A DNA stretch of 64,000 nucleotides from Zunongwangia atlantica 22II14-10F7 (GCF_002094855.1 NZ_ARYN01000011.1:1-64000), one strand, 5' to 3'. Counted from the stretch's first letter, positions 1 through 9,468 are shown. Notes: a model not told the origin generated them from the sequence alone. Made by a program: numbers and translations.

Positions 1-364
1 TTTGTTTGTTTTGGTCTAATTGCCCGGCATTAGTAAATAACTGAACCTGGATTTATGGTATGTTAATGCACCAATAGGAATTTCCTAAGTGAATAAATCT
101 CAACATCGCTTAGGATGTTTATGGTTAAAAAACTTAGTATGAGTTTATCATTTTAATCGAATTCAATTATATATGGAAGGCCATTGATTTTGGTGAACTT
201 TTTGTCTATTAATGTGGAATAGAGTAAAATGAAAAGAACTACAGAATCTTTATGGTTACCTCGAGTATAGAAATTAAAAGATTAAATGTCATTACCGGCG
301 TCTAATCGGTTTGATAATAAAACGGGATACGGGGTTATAGGGTAATCAATAAATCATAAGTGAT
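1..364. other. Gene-free stretch at left edge, downstream of traN
   Basis: No reading frame of useful length or recognisable RNA is seen here. The tra operon is transcribed leftwards and ends at 365, so this is its 3' flank. In related Bacteroidetes elements traO, traP and traQ often follow traN; they do not start in this stretch, so they are either absent or further left, outside the window. Confidence 0.6.
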
Positions 365-1165
365 CTAAAGCCTTTTTCTTAATAAAATCTTCCTTCTCCC
401 ATTTAACTCTCGTAATTCCAATTGCAATTTTTCCTTACTACCCAATACAAATTTGGGCAGCACATATACTAACCGTACCGATTTGCTGTTATAGATCTTC
501 GAAGGCATTTTGTAGGTATAAATCGGTTTCATTTCCAGTTTTTGAAAGGAAGATTTTCTTTTTTTGTTGCCACTAACGCGATATATCTTCAGAAAATCTA
601 TTTCGAAGGTAATTCCCGAAGTATTGGTAAGTTCCATTACCAAATAGGTTTCTGAAGCATTGTAAGTTATCCTTTGTAACTGAAGCTTGATACCTCTCTT
701 ACGTTTGGTCTTGGACTGTTTTTTTCCTGATTTCATCAAATACTCTGAAAACCGTTGAAAATATTCCTGTCGCTTTTCCAGACTATACTTCTTTTCTTTT
801 GAAGGCTTAGGAATTACTTTGGCTGGGATTTCCGTTCCAATACTTTCGTCTGCGGAAATAAAGTAATTTATCTTGGGAAGTTCTTCGGTATATTTCAGCA
901 TATAGGAAAAGACCTTTCCGTCATCGGTGACCACTAAAAGGTTACTTTCTTCTCCGGGTTGAGCCTGTAATAATCCAAAATATTGCCGTTTTTCGCGGTT
1001 ATATGTAAACACAAAATTGGATGCTCCGGTTATGCCCTGTCGGATAGCACTCGGAAAAAACAAGGCTACGTTCTTTTTATCATTCGCATATAAGGTGTCT
1101 AAAGCCTTTTGGGCATTGACTGGACTTACAAAAGCCAGTAATAATATAATAGTAAATGTTCTCAT
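365..1165 (-). CDS. traN: Conjugative transfer protein TraN (DUF4138 family)
   Basis: This is an exported protein of 266 residues with a signal peptide (hydrophobic residues 3-18, ending VNAQ). The rest is a beta-rich, basic body with a lysine/arginine-rich stretch at about 118-160 and a C-terminal half typical of Bacteroidetes TraN (DUF4138). In this family TraN is a periplasmic or outer-membrane part of the mating pore, roughly in the place of VirB9. It is the last visible gene of the leftward tra operon, 11 bp after traM. The assignment rests on position and recognisable family sequence; the exact contact partners are inferred. Confidence 0.85.
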   Translation of the reverse strand: MRTFTIILLLAFVSPVNAQKALDTLYANDKKNVALFFPSAIRQGITGASNFVFTYNREKRQYFGLLQAQPGEESNLLVVTDDGKVFSYMLKYTEELPKINYFISADESIGTEIPAKVIPKPSKEKKYSLEKRQEYFQRFSEYLMKSGKKQSKTKRKRGIKLQLQRITYNASETYLVMELTNTSGITFEIDFLKIYRVSGNKKRKSSFQKLEMKPIYTYKMPSKIYNSKSVRLVYVLPKFVLGSKEKLQLELRELNGRRKILLRKRL

Positions 1166-1176
1166 AAGATTTGATT

Positions 1177-2121
1177 TTAAGAATGTTCCTGTGGTATTTT
1201 TAATAGTAATTGATAGCCGTCTAGTACGGTCACTTTAACCTGACGGTTACTCCTGTTAAAAAGCTGTTTTATACCGCTCACCTGTGGCACTCCCGGCACT
1301 TCGATTTCATCCACGACATCACCTACTATTTGACGGCGCACCTCCTCCCGGAAACTGTTTTCGATATAGATACCTTCACTGCCATCGGCCAGGTCATAGG
1401 CCTCATAGGAAACCGGTCTTCCTTTAATATGCTCGATAGTAAGTAGGGTGCGATTGGGTTTAAAACTCACAAAGCCATAAAGAAGGGTATTTTTGGTAAC
1501 TAATTTTCCATCGATCAGTGCAGCGCGCGAAAGCCTCATTCGAAGCCGGTAATGTTGTTTGATGGTCTGGGTACCATCGACTTGGACATACAATTGCCTA
1601 TCGGTGTCTTGTACTATAGTATTTAGATTCTCTTTTGGCTCCGAGGCAAAAAACAGTTGATGTTCCAACCCCATTTCTTTGGCGGCCGCTTCCCGTTTTT
1701 TTTTATCGATTTTCTTGGGTAACGTATCGTTTTGGGATGGAGCAGAGGGTAGGGGAACTGCCTGCTCTTGCCGGTAGTTGCTGCTGGCATCGCTCATCGG
1801 TCCCTGCGAATAAATACTGTCGATCATCCGTCTTTTTTCTTTATCCCTTAAGTCAGGATCATAATTCCCGGTGGCATCCAGCAATTTTTCATCATAGATG
1901 CTCGGTGCATTGGTCTCGCGTTCCTCTTTGATGTTTTCCAAGGCTTCCAATTTTGTTTCATATTGTTTTTGGTCGCCCCCTAATTTGGGAACCGGTACCT
2001 GATGATTATCGATAGTATTTTCTTCTTCTTTACCAAAAGTAATGATGGAATAGGCAACGATAAACAGGACGACACTGGCCACAATCAGTATCATTACGAT
2101 TTTATTCTTTTGAATTTTCAT
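1177..2121 (-). CDS. traM: Conjugative transfer protein TraM
   Basis: This 314-residue protein has one N-terminal membrane anchor (about residues 8-28). A charged, proline- and glutamine-rich linker (about 35-150) follows, then a C-terminal globular domain (about 155-314). That layout matches TraM of Bacteroidetes conjugative transposons, a VirB10-like protein thought to bridge inner and outer membrane. The ATG at 2121 places the anchor at the N-terminus as expected. It sits between traK (23 bp upstream) and traN (11 bp downstream), in the usual order, so co-transcription is likely. There are no obvious defects. Confidence 0.88.
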   Translation of the reverse strand: MKIQKNKIVMILIVASVVLFIVAYSIITFGKEEENTIDNHQVPVPKLGGDQKQYETKLEALENIKEERETNAPSIYDEKLLDATGNYDPDLRDKEKRRMIDSIYSQGPMSDASSNYRQEQAVPLPSAPSQNDTLPKKIDKKKREAAAKEMGLEHQLFFASEPKENLNTIVQDTDRQLYVQVDGTQTIKQHYRLRMRLSRAALIDGKLVTKNTLLYGFVSFKPNRTLLTIEHIKGRPVSYEAYDLADGSEGIYIENSFREEVRRQIVGDVVDEIEVPGVPQVSGIKQLFNRSNRQVKVTVLDGYQLLLKIPQEHS

Positions 2122-2144
2122 ACGTATGGATTTAGTAATAAGTA

Positions 2145-2756
2145 TTATTCAGGATTAATTTTTCGAAGGCTATTTTCAAAAAAGTCGGTGATGAGTAGTC
2201 CGTGCGGGTTGTGCGGAAAATTGCGGTCGATCTGCAAGAGTTGTCCAGCCGTTTTCAATTCATAGCGGTCAGTTACCGAACCACGGTTAATCTCAAAGAT
2301 GGTGGTGGTACTAAATTGGTAGGGTTGATTTTGAAGGTCAACCTGTGAATCAATACTAATGATCTTTTGTACTAAGGAATACTGCAATAGTCGGTTAAAG
2401 ACCCCTTCGGCCTGTTTTTGCTGATAGATGTCGGATACGGAACTATTTCCCAGCCATAAGCTCTTTTCGATATTGTTTTTGTAATTATTGACATTAAGCC
2501 CATAAAAATAGCGATGGAACAATTCCAGATGTGCCAGGGCTTCGACCTTCAGGTTTTCCCGCTGCTTTACTAATTTGAGGGGAATGATACTGCCTTCTTC
2601 ATTAATTACGAAAGCATTGTTCTGGGATTCCCGATGGAGTTTGATAACCATTACTACGGAAATGATACAGACCACTGCCGAGCAAATTACCGAGGTAAGT
2701 ACGATAAAACGATTGGTACGTAAAACCTTGTAAATATTTTGATAGGGTATTTTCAT
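2145..2756 (-). CDS. traK: Conjugative transfer protein TraK
   Basis: This 203-residue protein has a short cytosolic N-terminus, one transmembrane helix (about residues 17-38) and a periplasmic domain. It begins with the family-like MKIPYQNIYKVLRTNRFIVL. TraK of Bacteroidetes conjugative transposons is comparable to VirB8, an inner-membrane assembly factor of the mating pore. It follows traJ by about 30 bp and precedes traM by 23 bp. Length and topology are normal for the family. Confidence 0.88.
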   Translation of the reverse strand: MKIPYQNIYKVLRTNRFIVLTSVICSAVVCIISVVMVIKLHRESQNNAFVINEEGSIIPLKLVKQRENLKVEALAHLELFHRYFYGLNVNNYKNNIEKSLWLGNSSVSDIYQQKQAEGVFNRLLQYSLVQKIISIDSQVDLQNQPYQFSTTTIFEINRGSVTDRYELKTAGQLLQIDRNFPHNPHGLLITDFFENSLRKINPE

Positions 2757-2788
2757 TTTATGTTTGATTTATACGGTTCTTAAAAATA

Positions 2789-3616
2789 TTAGCCTCCAGT
2801 AAACAGTCGTAGGGTAAAGGTGCTGGCCTTGCGGTAGAGCTTAAATTTGAGCAGGACGATAAAACCGATGGAGGCACATTCGATGACCGGAGCAAAAAAC
2901 TCGCCTCCCCAGTCCGTTCCAAAGAGGTCACTCCAAAAATGGCTGTTGATTTCGGTATAAAGGTTATTGATAAAAATATTGACCAGAAAGAAGGCTGGTA
3001 CGAGCATATACGCTCCAGCATAAAGCTTAAAAAATGTATAGGCCAGCGAGCGGAATTTCTCAAATACGGCCAGGCTAATCACCAGAGGAAAAAATGCCTG
3101 CATTATTCCCAATAGAAAATAGCGCTCGGCCAAAAAGAGCGGATAGATAAACAGGTCCAAAAGCCATAGGATTACCCCAATAATAAACGCAAGAATTTTA
3201 AGTCCGTATAGCGGAGTTACCAAGGCTTCGTATAACATTGCCATTGCTTTCTTGGCGGCCTCCAGGGCACCTACATCCTGTTCAAGATCAACATCACTGA
3301 GCTGCAAGGGGAGGAGTGCCGGGGCCGTATCCCGATATTGGGCTTCTATGACCACGAGAATATTATCAAATACATCCAATACCTGTGTGGAGAAAATAAC
3401 TAGTAGGACAATGGCAAAGTTTTTAAAAAGTTCCGTCGGGTTTAACCCCCAGGTATGTCCATCGGTAGCAGCCACACCTTCATTATATTTTTTAAGGATA
3501 TTGATCAGAAAAAACAATACAGCCAGTGTTTTCATTCCAGTAATCGCATACTGGGAAAAATCACTGTCTTTGATCGTTTGAAAGACCGTGTCTACGTATT
3601 CGAGTCCCATTCCCAT
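2789..3616 (-). CDS. traJ: Conjugative transfer protein TraJ (VirB6-like membrane protein)
   Basis: This 275-residue polytopic inner-membrane protein has hydrophobic helices at about 25-42, 68-90, 135-160, 165-195, 198-220 and 245-262. A conserved early segment (GLEYVDTVFQTIKDS) is typical of TraJ. The family is compared with VirB6, which forms the inner-membrane platform through which DNA passes. Its start overlaps the end of the preceding traI-like gene by one base, consistent with translational coupling. The function is from family and position; no catalytic motif is expected. Confidence 0.86.
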   Translation of the reverse strand: MGMGLEYVDTVFQTIKDSDFSQYAITGMKTLAVLFFLINILKKYNEGVAATDGHTWGLNPTELFKNFAIVLLVIFSTQVLDVFDNILVVIEAQYRDTAPALLPLQLSDVDLEQDVGALEAAKKAMAMLYEALVTPLYGLKILAFIIGVILWLLDLFIYPLFLAERYFLLGIMQAFFPLVISLAVFEKFRSLAYTFFKLYAGAYMLVPAFFLVNIFINNLYTEINSHFWSDLFGTDWGGEFFAPVIECASIGFIVLLKFKLYRKASTFTLRLFTGG

Positions 3617-4209
3617 CAGAATTCCGTTTCACGATTATTGATATTGTCCTGCATTTTCCGAAATGAAATAATTTCCTTGTACCGGCGTGTTTTGTTCTGC
3701 ACTTCGGCGACCATCTCATTGGATCTTGTTTCGTAATCTTTTAATACGGTTGCTCTTTCCGCATCGCTCATTTTTAGATAATCACTGGTTAGGATTTTAT
3801 TTACATAATCCACACTCTCCATCGAACGGTCAATAATCTCCTCAAAGGATGCCGTCACCCGGTTGATTTCATCGGGTTTGATATACGGGGAGTTGAGGAT
3901 TTCTTGCAAATCGTCCTGCACCATATTAAAGAGGTACTGGTTATTCTGAATCAGTTTTCCTACGGCATCCAATTGCTGAATCACATTGCTTACCTGTTCG
4001 ATCCGTTCTTTCTGTTGTTTTAGAAACTCGACGGTCTTCAGTAAGTTCGAGGTTTGCTTGGCTGATTCGATTAATTGTTTTGCCAGGCTGATAAAATTCG
4101 TATTATCATACACCGGCATCCCCTGGGCCACAATGTGGCCTGATGAAAAGAGAGCAAGGGATATGGTTACCAAGAATTTTTTGATGTTTCGATTTATAGG
4201 ATATTTCAT
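3616..4209 (-). CDS. traI: TraI-like conjugation protein (VirB5-like, exported coiled coil)
   Basis: This 197-residue protein has a signal peptide (hydrophobic residues 10-28, ending IVAQG) and an almost entirely helical, heptad-like remainder. The gene lies between traG (VirB4) and traJ, the position of traI in CTnDOT-type transfer operons. This resembles VirB5-type minor pilus proteins. The ORF ends one base into traJ. The name follows Bacteroides usage; this TraI is not the F-plasmid relaxase. Confidence 0.75.
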   Translation of the reverse strand: MKYPINRNIKKFLVTISLALFSSGHIVAQGMPVYDNTNFISLAKQLIESAKQTSNLLKTVEFLKQQKERIEQVSNVIQQLDAVGKLIQNNQYLFNMVQDDLQEILNSPYIKPDEINRVTASFEEIIDRSMESVDYVNKILTSDYLKMSDAERATVLKDYETRSNEMVAEVQNKTRRYKEIISFRKMQDNINNRETEF

Positions 4210-4226
4210 AGAATGTTGATTTTGGA

Positions 4227-6635
4227 TTATACTTTTTCTTTAAGGAAGCTTTCAATGGCCTTTTCCATATCATTAGTTTGATTATAAATGGCGATTATGG
4301 TCTCGTTCTCGCTACCATCGGTCAGATAGGCCGCATAGACTTCTGGGGGGACTTCCAATCGGAAAACGTTGCTTTCTTTCCCTATTTTGATAAACATTTC
4401 GGTGTATTTCCGCTCCCCGGTAAGGTTATTCCGAATGGAATATAATTGGTTCAGGTCGTGTGCAGAGAGGTTGAGCCTTTTCTGCAATTCTTCATAACCT
4501 TTTTCATTACGAAGGCTATAGATTACCTGTGTGTTTTCCAGAATACTGGCCGAAGTTGAATTGTTGGGTAACTGATTGATGGATTGCAGGATGATCCCAA
4601 TAGCCCCATTCTGTTTTCGGATGGCTTGGTAATAGAATTCCACACTTTCCAAAACATTGTCAAACTTCAGTTGCTTGGCAAACTCATCAAAAAGTATGAT
4701 GCCTTTTTCCGACCGGTTTTGCCAGATGGTTCGCTGGATGGCCGATTTAATCAGTTTGAGCATTACCGACAGGATTTCCTTATTATCACGGACTTCATCC
4801 AGTTCAAAAACGATCATCCGTTTGTCTTCAATCTTATAGGTTTGGTCGGCGCCCTCGTTAAATAAAAAGCTATACAGGCCTCCCTCCACATATTCCGAAA
4901 GGATATGCAGAAAATCATAGGTACTGAAATGTGCCTCCCGAATTCCTAATCTTTGTATGAGCGTGTTTTTATTGTCATCTACAAAGTGGTATAAAGAAAC
5001 TAATGAATGCTTTTTACGGATTTCCCGATAATACTCTAAGAGTACCTTTTTCATTGCTACTTCTTTGCCTTTGGATACTTTTTGACCTTCGGCCAGAAGT
5101 TCCAGGAGGAATACCGACAGATCTTCCAAACGTTCGGGAGTTATATCGGCGTCATTGGAAATATAAAATGGATTAATTCCTAAGTTTTTTCCCTGCTCAT
5201 AGCGTAAAATGATATGATCGTCAGGATAGAGTTTGGCGAATTTGGAATAGGAACCGCCCAGGTCGATAATGACCAATCGGACACCGCTTTCGAAATATTG
5301 ACGAAGGATGTTATTGGCTAAAAAAGATTTCCCTTCCCCCGTGGGAGCGAAGATGGCAAAGTTGCGTGCCTTAATACGTTTCTTTTTTTCATCCCATACA
5401 TCCTTTAAAACCGGGATATTATGTTGGCGGTCATTAAAAATAATCCCGATATGATCTGAGCGATAATTGGTGTTATTTATATTTAGGCATAGGGCGTGCT
5501 TAAGATCGGTTACATAAAGATCTTCATTAGAGAAATTGGAGGCAAAACAAGGATAAGAATTCAAAAAATAATGCTTACGCTCTTCTCCTTTGGGATAATA
5601 TGGCAGCATATCCAGCTCCTTGAATTCGGTTTTGATTTTAGAAGCTATACGACCAAGTTGTTCCGCCTGCTGAGACCAAAAAATGATGTTGAGATGGCCA
5701 CGAATAATCCGAGAGCTATCATCTTCATTGATGCGATTAACGATCTCACGGATTTTCTTTAATACGACTTTGTTCTGAGTTCCGAAGTTGGAGCTCTTAG
5801 AAAGCTCTTCGATTTTCTTTTCCAATACTTTTCGCCATTTGTGCTTATCATCCAGGTAAATGATATGATTGATGATATGGTCTTCGTCCAAATCCAATCC
5901 CAGTCCATCGATAAAGCCCTGATGAAAAGTGAAATGATCAGAAGTGAATTTTTCATTGATCTTACTGCTTTGTAGGCTTTCCCCAAAGCACTGTTCACTA
6001 TTGATTGCGAGCACATCAAAATGATGATCACCAATGGCAATTCCTTTTTGATCTAGCCTGATATCTGTATCCACATCTTTATGGAACCCATTGAAATAAG
6101 AGTGGGTGTATTCCAAAATTTTCTCTCGTCCTAAGGGGGAAATGTTTATTTTTCTACTGTTATTGATAAAGGATACAGCATCCTTCACGGCTCCAATAAA
6201 CTCTTTGACCTGATGATCTAACTTTTTGTGAATGCTTTTATCGGTCTTCCGAAATGGGTTGACATATTTGGAAGCTTTTAGATGCTTATCCAGGGGAAGC
6301 ACAAAAAAAAGGTAGCTTTGGTGCTGTAAGTACTCCCGATTTTTAAAATAATGATGCGTAGCTTGTTGCAGGAAGGTTTCGCAAGGAAGTTTTTCAGCCG
6401 TATAAGTTGATTTTCGGTAATTATCCTGTTTCTCGATAACGGTTCCAGCCGGAAGTGATTTAAAGGCTTGGAACCAATTAGCGTGTAGGTCTTCAAAATC
6501 TTTTTCCGAGAGGGAATAGATTTCAGGCAGCGATACCCGATATCCCAGTACCACATTGCCATTGGACGCAAAAACCACATTATCCTGGATATTTAGGATG
6601 GGATGGTAAGCCGAAAGGTTAATCGTTTTCATCAT
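4227..6635 (-). CDS. traG: TraG, VirB4-type conjugation ATPase
   Basis: This 802-residue cytoplasmic ATPase powers assembly of the mating pore. Walker A is APTGEGKS at about residues 430-437, followed by LVIIDLGGSYSKFAKLYPDD. Walker B is ILFDEF with Asp650 and Glu651, and the C-terminal half holds the usual TrwB/VirB4 ATPase features (GIILQSINQLPNN). The N-terminal 400 residues match the TraG N-terminal region. Length is normal for Bacteroidetes TraG. Two adjacent ATG codons begin the gene, and the start overlaps the end of traF by 17 bp. It is the largest gene of the transfer operon and a good marker for this T4SS class. Confidence 0.95.
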   Translation of the reverse strand: MMKTINLSAYHPILNIQDNVVFASNGNVVLGYRVSLPEIYSLSEKDFEDLHANWFQAFKSLPAGTVIEKQDNYRKSTYTAEKLPCETFLQQATHHYFKNREYLQHQSYLFFVLPLDKHLKASKYVNPFRKTDKSIHKKLDHQVKEFIGAVKDAVSFINNSRKINISPLGREKILEYTHSYFNGFHKDVDTDIRLDQKGIAIGDHHFDVLAINSEQCFGESLQSSKINEKFTSDHFTFHQGFIDGLGLDLDEDHIINHIIYLDDKHKWRKVLEKKIEELSKSSNFGTQNKVVLKKIREIVNRINEDDSSRIIRGHLNIIFWSQQAEQLGRIASKIKTEFKELDMLPYYPKGEERKHYFLNSYPCFASNFSNEDLYVTDLKHALCLNINNTNYRSDHIGIIFNDRQHNIPVLKDVWDEKKKRIKARNFAIFAPTGEGKSFLANNILRQYFESGVRLVIIDLGGSYSKFAKLYPDDHIILRYEQGKNLGINPFYISNDADITPERLEDLSVFLLELLAEGQKVSKGKEVAMKKVLLEYYREIRKKHSLVSLYHFVDDNKNTLIQRLGIREAHFSTYDFLHILSEYVEGGLYSFLFNEGADQTYKIEDKRMIVFELDEVRDNKEILSVMLKLIKSAIQRTIWQNRSEKGIILFDEFAKQLKFDNVLESVEFYYQAIRKQNGAIGIILQSINQLPNNSTSASILENTQVIYSLRNEKGYEELQKRLNLSAHDLNQLYSIRNNLTGERKYTEMFIKIGKESNVFRLEVPPEVYAAYLTDGSENETIIAIYNQTNDMEKAIESFLKEKV

Positions 6636-6903
6636 AGAATGGGCTTAATTTCTTGTTACTGATATTTTGTGGAAATACCTTCTGGAAATGGAATAGTCCC
6701 GGATTTTGAACAAGTTTGCTCAGCAAAACATACAAGGCTATATTCCATAGCAGTATCGTTACAATCATCCCAAGGCTAAAAGAGAAAATGATAAGCAGTA
6801 GGGAGGCGATCACCGAGATCATTTGCAGGGCAAAAAGGGCGAGGGGAAGCCCTAAAATCATTGCCCGTTTTCGAATGTTCTTATAGGGAATAAAGGTTTT
6901 CAT
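6619..6903 (-). CDS. traF: TraF-like small membrane protein (DUF4133)
   Basis: This 94-residue protein is dominated by two hydrophobic segments (about 14-40 and 42-60), with a basic N-terminus and the end of the protein overlapping traG. It matches the DUF4133/TraF type found directly upstream of traG in Bacteroidetes conjugative elements and comparable to VirB3. It probably anchors the VirB4-like ATPase at the inner membrane. The call is from size, topology and position. Confidence 0.85.
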   Translation of the reverse strand: MKTFIPYKNIRKRAMILGLPLALFALQMISVIASLLLIIFSFSLGMIVTILLWNIALYVLLSKLVQNPGLFHFQKVFPQNISNKKLSPFYDEND

Positions 6904-6937
6904 AATTAAAATTTATTTTTAAATGCCCCTTAGGGCC

Positions 6938-7225
6938 TTACACCACTATTCCGATGAGATAAGTAAAGATGCCTACCACGGCACCTGCGATGAGTACAAA
7001 CACGAGCACACGGGTAATCCCTTTTTTCAGATCGGCATTTTCCCCAAAGAAATGCCCGGCATTAAATAGGAAACCCACCAAAAAGATGACCCCCAGGATA
7101 ATGGGGAATATGGATCGGATGGTATTGGAAATATCATTAACGGAATCTTCGATACCGCCAATTTGGGCAAATAGGGAAGTGGATAGTAGCGAAAGCAAAC
7201 TCGCCAGGTAGATAGATTTTTTCAT
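6938..7225 (-). CDS. traE: TraE-like pilin or pore protein (DUF4134)
   Basis: This 95-residue protein has a signal peptide (residues 4-20, LLSTSLFAQ) followed by a short soluble loop and two hydrophobic helices (about 38-58 and 70-92). That is the layout of VirB2-type pilins and of the DUF4134/TraE family. It is the first gene of the leftward tra operon. The 567 bp upstream are gene-free, so the operon promoter probably lies there. I could not find a clean TTTG-N19-TAnnTTTG match immediately before it. Confidence 0.85.
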   Translation of the reverse strand: MKKSIYLASLLSLLSTSLFAQIGGIEDSVNDISNTIRSIFPIILGVIFLVGFLFNAGHFFGENADLKKGITRVLVFVLIAGAVVGIFTYLIGIVV

Positions 7226-7792
7226 AACGGAACGTTTTAAATTTTTGATTCGTTTTCGTTATGAGAAAAGTAATGATTTAGTATTTTAAATTACTGAAAA
7301 ACAATTTATTGTGAATAAAATATTATTTGTGTGGTATTGATTTTCAGTGATGTTATTTGCCATCAAATTTTATGAAATTTGGAAGGGATGCTGTTAATAA
7401 CTCGAAAAGTAAAAATGAAAAGAGTACCTGAAAACGTCAGATTGTTGGTTTTATTCAGGGAAAATGAATCAATTATATCATATCACAATAGCGTAGGAAA
7501 CTAAATACTCTTATCTTTTTAATAAGATTATTCTATTTGATTTAACTATTTTTTGATAGCCCATATTAGAGATTTGAAGAAATCTCAAGACAATTTATAT
7601 AATTCTAATCTGATTGGTTAATACTAAAGAGTTAAAGGTCAGTAAATAATAATTCGGAATAAAATAATGCATGAATTAGTTTCTATTAATAATTTGAAGA
7701 GTTGGACTGTTTTAATTTGCATAGATATCAGTTCCATAAAATGTATATTCCTTCAAATTCTTAACAAGTATATTTACTGACCTCTAAATGAA
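7226..7792. other. 567-bp gene-free region between tra operon and efflux operon
   Basis: Very AT-rich and without a credible gene. It lies between the start of the leftward tra operon and the 3' end of the leftward efflux operon, so it should hold the tra promoter and the efflux terminator. Two structures stand out. One is a hairpin at 7569-7586 (GAGATTT, GAAG loop, AAATCTC). The other is a 13-bp perfect inverted repeat at 7636-7648 and 7771-7783, listed separately. Confidence 0.6.
7636..7783. repeat. 148-bp segment bounded by 13-bp perfect inverted repeats (MITE-like)
   Basis: AGGTCAGTAAATA at 7636-7648 is matched exactly by its reverse complement TATTTACTGACCT at 7771-7783, with 122 bp of non-coding AT-rich DNA between. 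Terminal repeats this long around a short non-coding core resemble a miniature inverted-repeat transposable element. No clear target-site duplication is seen outside the repeats. It could also be a pair of operator sites or a long-range RNA stem. Confidence 0.4.
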
Positions 7793-8326
7793 TTAAGGCA
7801 CCATAAAATAACCCTCACTTTCCAAAATTGGTAGCGTTAGGAGGGCAGATAAGGTTACTTCCCAAGATGGATTTAATTCACTTTCTTCAAAGTTCATTCC
7901 TGCCAAAGTTTGTTCGCAGAGGTATAATTTTACCCCAGCGTTATTAAGTGCTTTTACCAAATCTGTATTAGGATTTTTCTTATGATAACGTTTTTTGTAG
8001 GCTTTATCCGTCAAACTTATGGCAATGGCTTTTCCGTGAACCACGGCCGCTATTTCTATGTTCTGATCGGGAACCCCTGCGGCTTTCAATAGATTAAGTT
8101 CCCGGGCAATTTTCCATAGTCTCATATTTACTCCTTCCTTTTCAGCATCATTGTCTATATTAAAAACTAATTTATAGGTCTTATTTATATCGGGCTGGAA
8201 ACTTAAATTTTTATCAAAATGTATTTTTCCATAGCTTTCGATTCTGGGAGTACTCCATTTTTGTGCTGTAATTATTTGTGTTAAAAGGAGTGCGATACCC
8301 CAAAAAATATGCTTCATACTATTCAT
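7793..8326 (-). CDS. Exported DsrE/DsrF-like family protein
   Basis: This 177-residue protein has a signal peptide (about residues 4-21, ending ITAQ) followed by a DsrE-like alpha/beta domain: YKLVFNIDNDAE, then IEIAAVVHGKAIAISL and GVKLYLCEQTLAG. Cytoplasmic DsrE/F proteins handle persulfide sulfur, and the single cysteine in LYLCEQ matches the position of the sulfur-carrying Cys in that family. Exported forms are common in Bacteroidetes but of unknown role. It is the last gene of the efflux operon, 35 bp after the adaptor gene, which hints at a link with thiol or metal stress. A second in-frame ATG lies three codons downstream. Confidence 0.75.
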   Translation of the reverse strand: MNSMKHIFWGIALLLTQIITAQKWSTPRIESYGKIHFDKNLSFQPDINKTYKLVFNIDNDAEKEGVNMRLWKIARELNLLKAAGVPDQNIEIAAVVHGKAIAISLTDKAYKKRYHKKNPNTDLVKALNNAGVKLYLCEQTLAGMNFEESELNPSWEVTLSALLTLPILESEGYFMVP

Positions 8327-8361
8327 TTTTAAATATGATTATTTTATAAAATATTACTTTT

Positions 8362-9465
8362 CTAATTTAATTGATTTTGTTCTGTTATAGCGTTTATGGA
8401 CATTCCGTTTTTGAGGGTGGAATTTCCTTTCAAAATAACCTGATCCCTGCTATCAACATTTCCGAATATTTCTATCATTTTTCCTTGGGTAATTCCAGTA
8501 GTTATAGGAACCAATTGAATTTCTCCAGATTCTACTTTTGCGATCAACGTCCTTGTTGTAGTGGTGATAATACTACTTGCAGGAACTTTGAGGGTAGGCT
8601 CGTTCCGCTTTAATTTTAACGTTACTTCTGCATAAGCACCTGCACTTAAAACATTCGATGAATTATCAAAATCAAATTCAACCATCATCGAGCGTAACTT
8701 GGGATCAAGTACTTTACTACTACGCGAAAAGTTTACATCAAATTTTTTTCCGGGAGCGGAATTCAGGGTAAAACTAGCTTTACTATTTGGAGAAAGTGCA
8801 TTTGCGTGTTTGGAAGGGATAGCCACTAGCAGACGCAGTTTATCTTCTCGAGCCAATTTTAAAAGTGGTTCCTTTCCACTTCCTACCAGGGCACCGGGAG
8901 AAACCATTCGGCTAGTGATCACTCCGTCAAATGGAGATTTTATATTACGATATTCTGCCAATTGTCCGGCGGCCGCTACTTCAGCTTTTACGGCGCTTAA
9001 AGCGGCACTGTCCCCCATAAATCGGGTTTTGGTCTGTTCCAGTTCTAAAGATGAAATTGCACCTTCAACCTTAGAGGCTTTGTGCATTCGTTGGTAGTTT
9101 TGAGCACTAAAACTTAGTTTTTCAGCTATTTCTCCCTGTTTTGCACGTGCGGCCAATAACTGTTGTTGAATTTCTGGAGCTTCAATACTTAATAGATGCT
9201 CCCCCTTTTTTACCACATCGCCCCGATCTACATTTAACTTTTCTACAAAACCTTCAACTTTGGCAAATAAAGTTACCTCTTCATAAGGTTTTAGTTCACC
9301 GGGAAGGGTAATTTCATATTTCAGCGTATCACTTTTTACGCTGGTAACCTGATAGTTGGGTTTTGAAGATTTATCTTCCTTTTTTACATTGTTTTCAGCA
9401 TTACCGCATGCCATTAAAAGTAGGGCAAATAAGGAAAAAGAAATGGATTTTATATATAATTTCAT
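8362..9465 (-). CDS. RND efflux periplasmic adaptor (membrane fusion lipoprotein)
   Basis: This 367-residue protein is exported as a lipoprotein (lipobox LMAC, Cys20). It then has the membrane-fusion layout: beta-barrel and lipoyl segments (VTLFAKVEGFVEKLNVDRGD), an alpha-helical hairpin around residues 100-150, and a second lipoyl half (EYRNIKSPFDGVITSRMVSPG). A membrane-proximal domain follows (DQVILKGNSTLKNGM). It joins the inner-membrane RND pump to the TolC channel. It starts 3 bp after the pump gene. The substrate cannot be read from the sequence. Confidence 0.92.
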   Translation of the reverse strand: MKLYIKSISFSLFALLLMACGNAENNVKKEDKSSKPNYQVTSVKSDTLKYEITLPGELKPYEEVTLFAKVEGFVEKLNVDRGDVVKKGEHLLSIEAPEIQQQLLAARAKQGEIAEKLSFSAQNYQRMHKASKVEGAISSLELEQTKTRFMGDSAALSAVKAEVAAAGQLAEYRNIKSPFDGVITSRMVSPGALVGSGKEPLLKLAREDKLRLLVAIPSKHANALSPNSKASFTLNSAPGKKFDVNFSRSSKVLDPKLRSMMVEFDFDNSSNVLSAGAYAEVTLKLKRNEPTLKVPASSIITTTTRTLIAKVESGEIQLVPITTGITQGKMIEIFGNVDSRDQVILKGNSTLKNGMSINAITEQNQLN

Positions 9466-9468
9466 TTG

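Noticed and set aside
1-364. Search for traO, traP, traQ or an attachment site at the left edge
   Set aside because: No frame of suitable length and no copy of the tRNA-Met 3' end could be found there.
8699-9097. 132-codon plus-strand frame opposite the efflux adaptor
   Set aside because: Shadow of the adaptor gene, which has a clear lipobox and lipoyl motifs.
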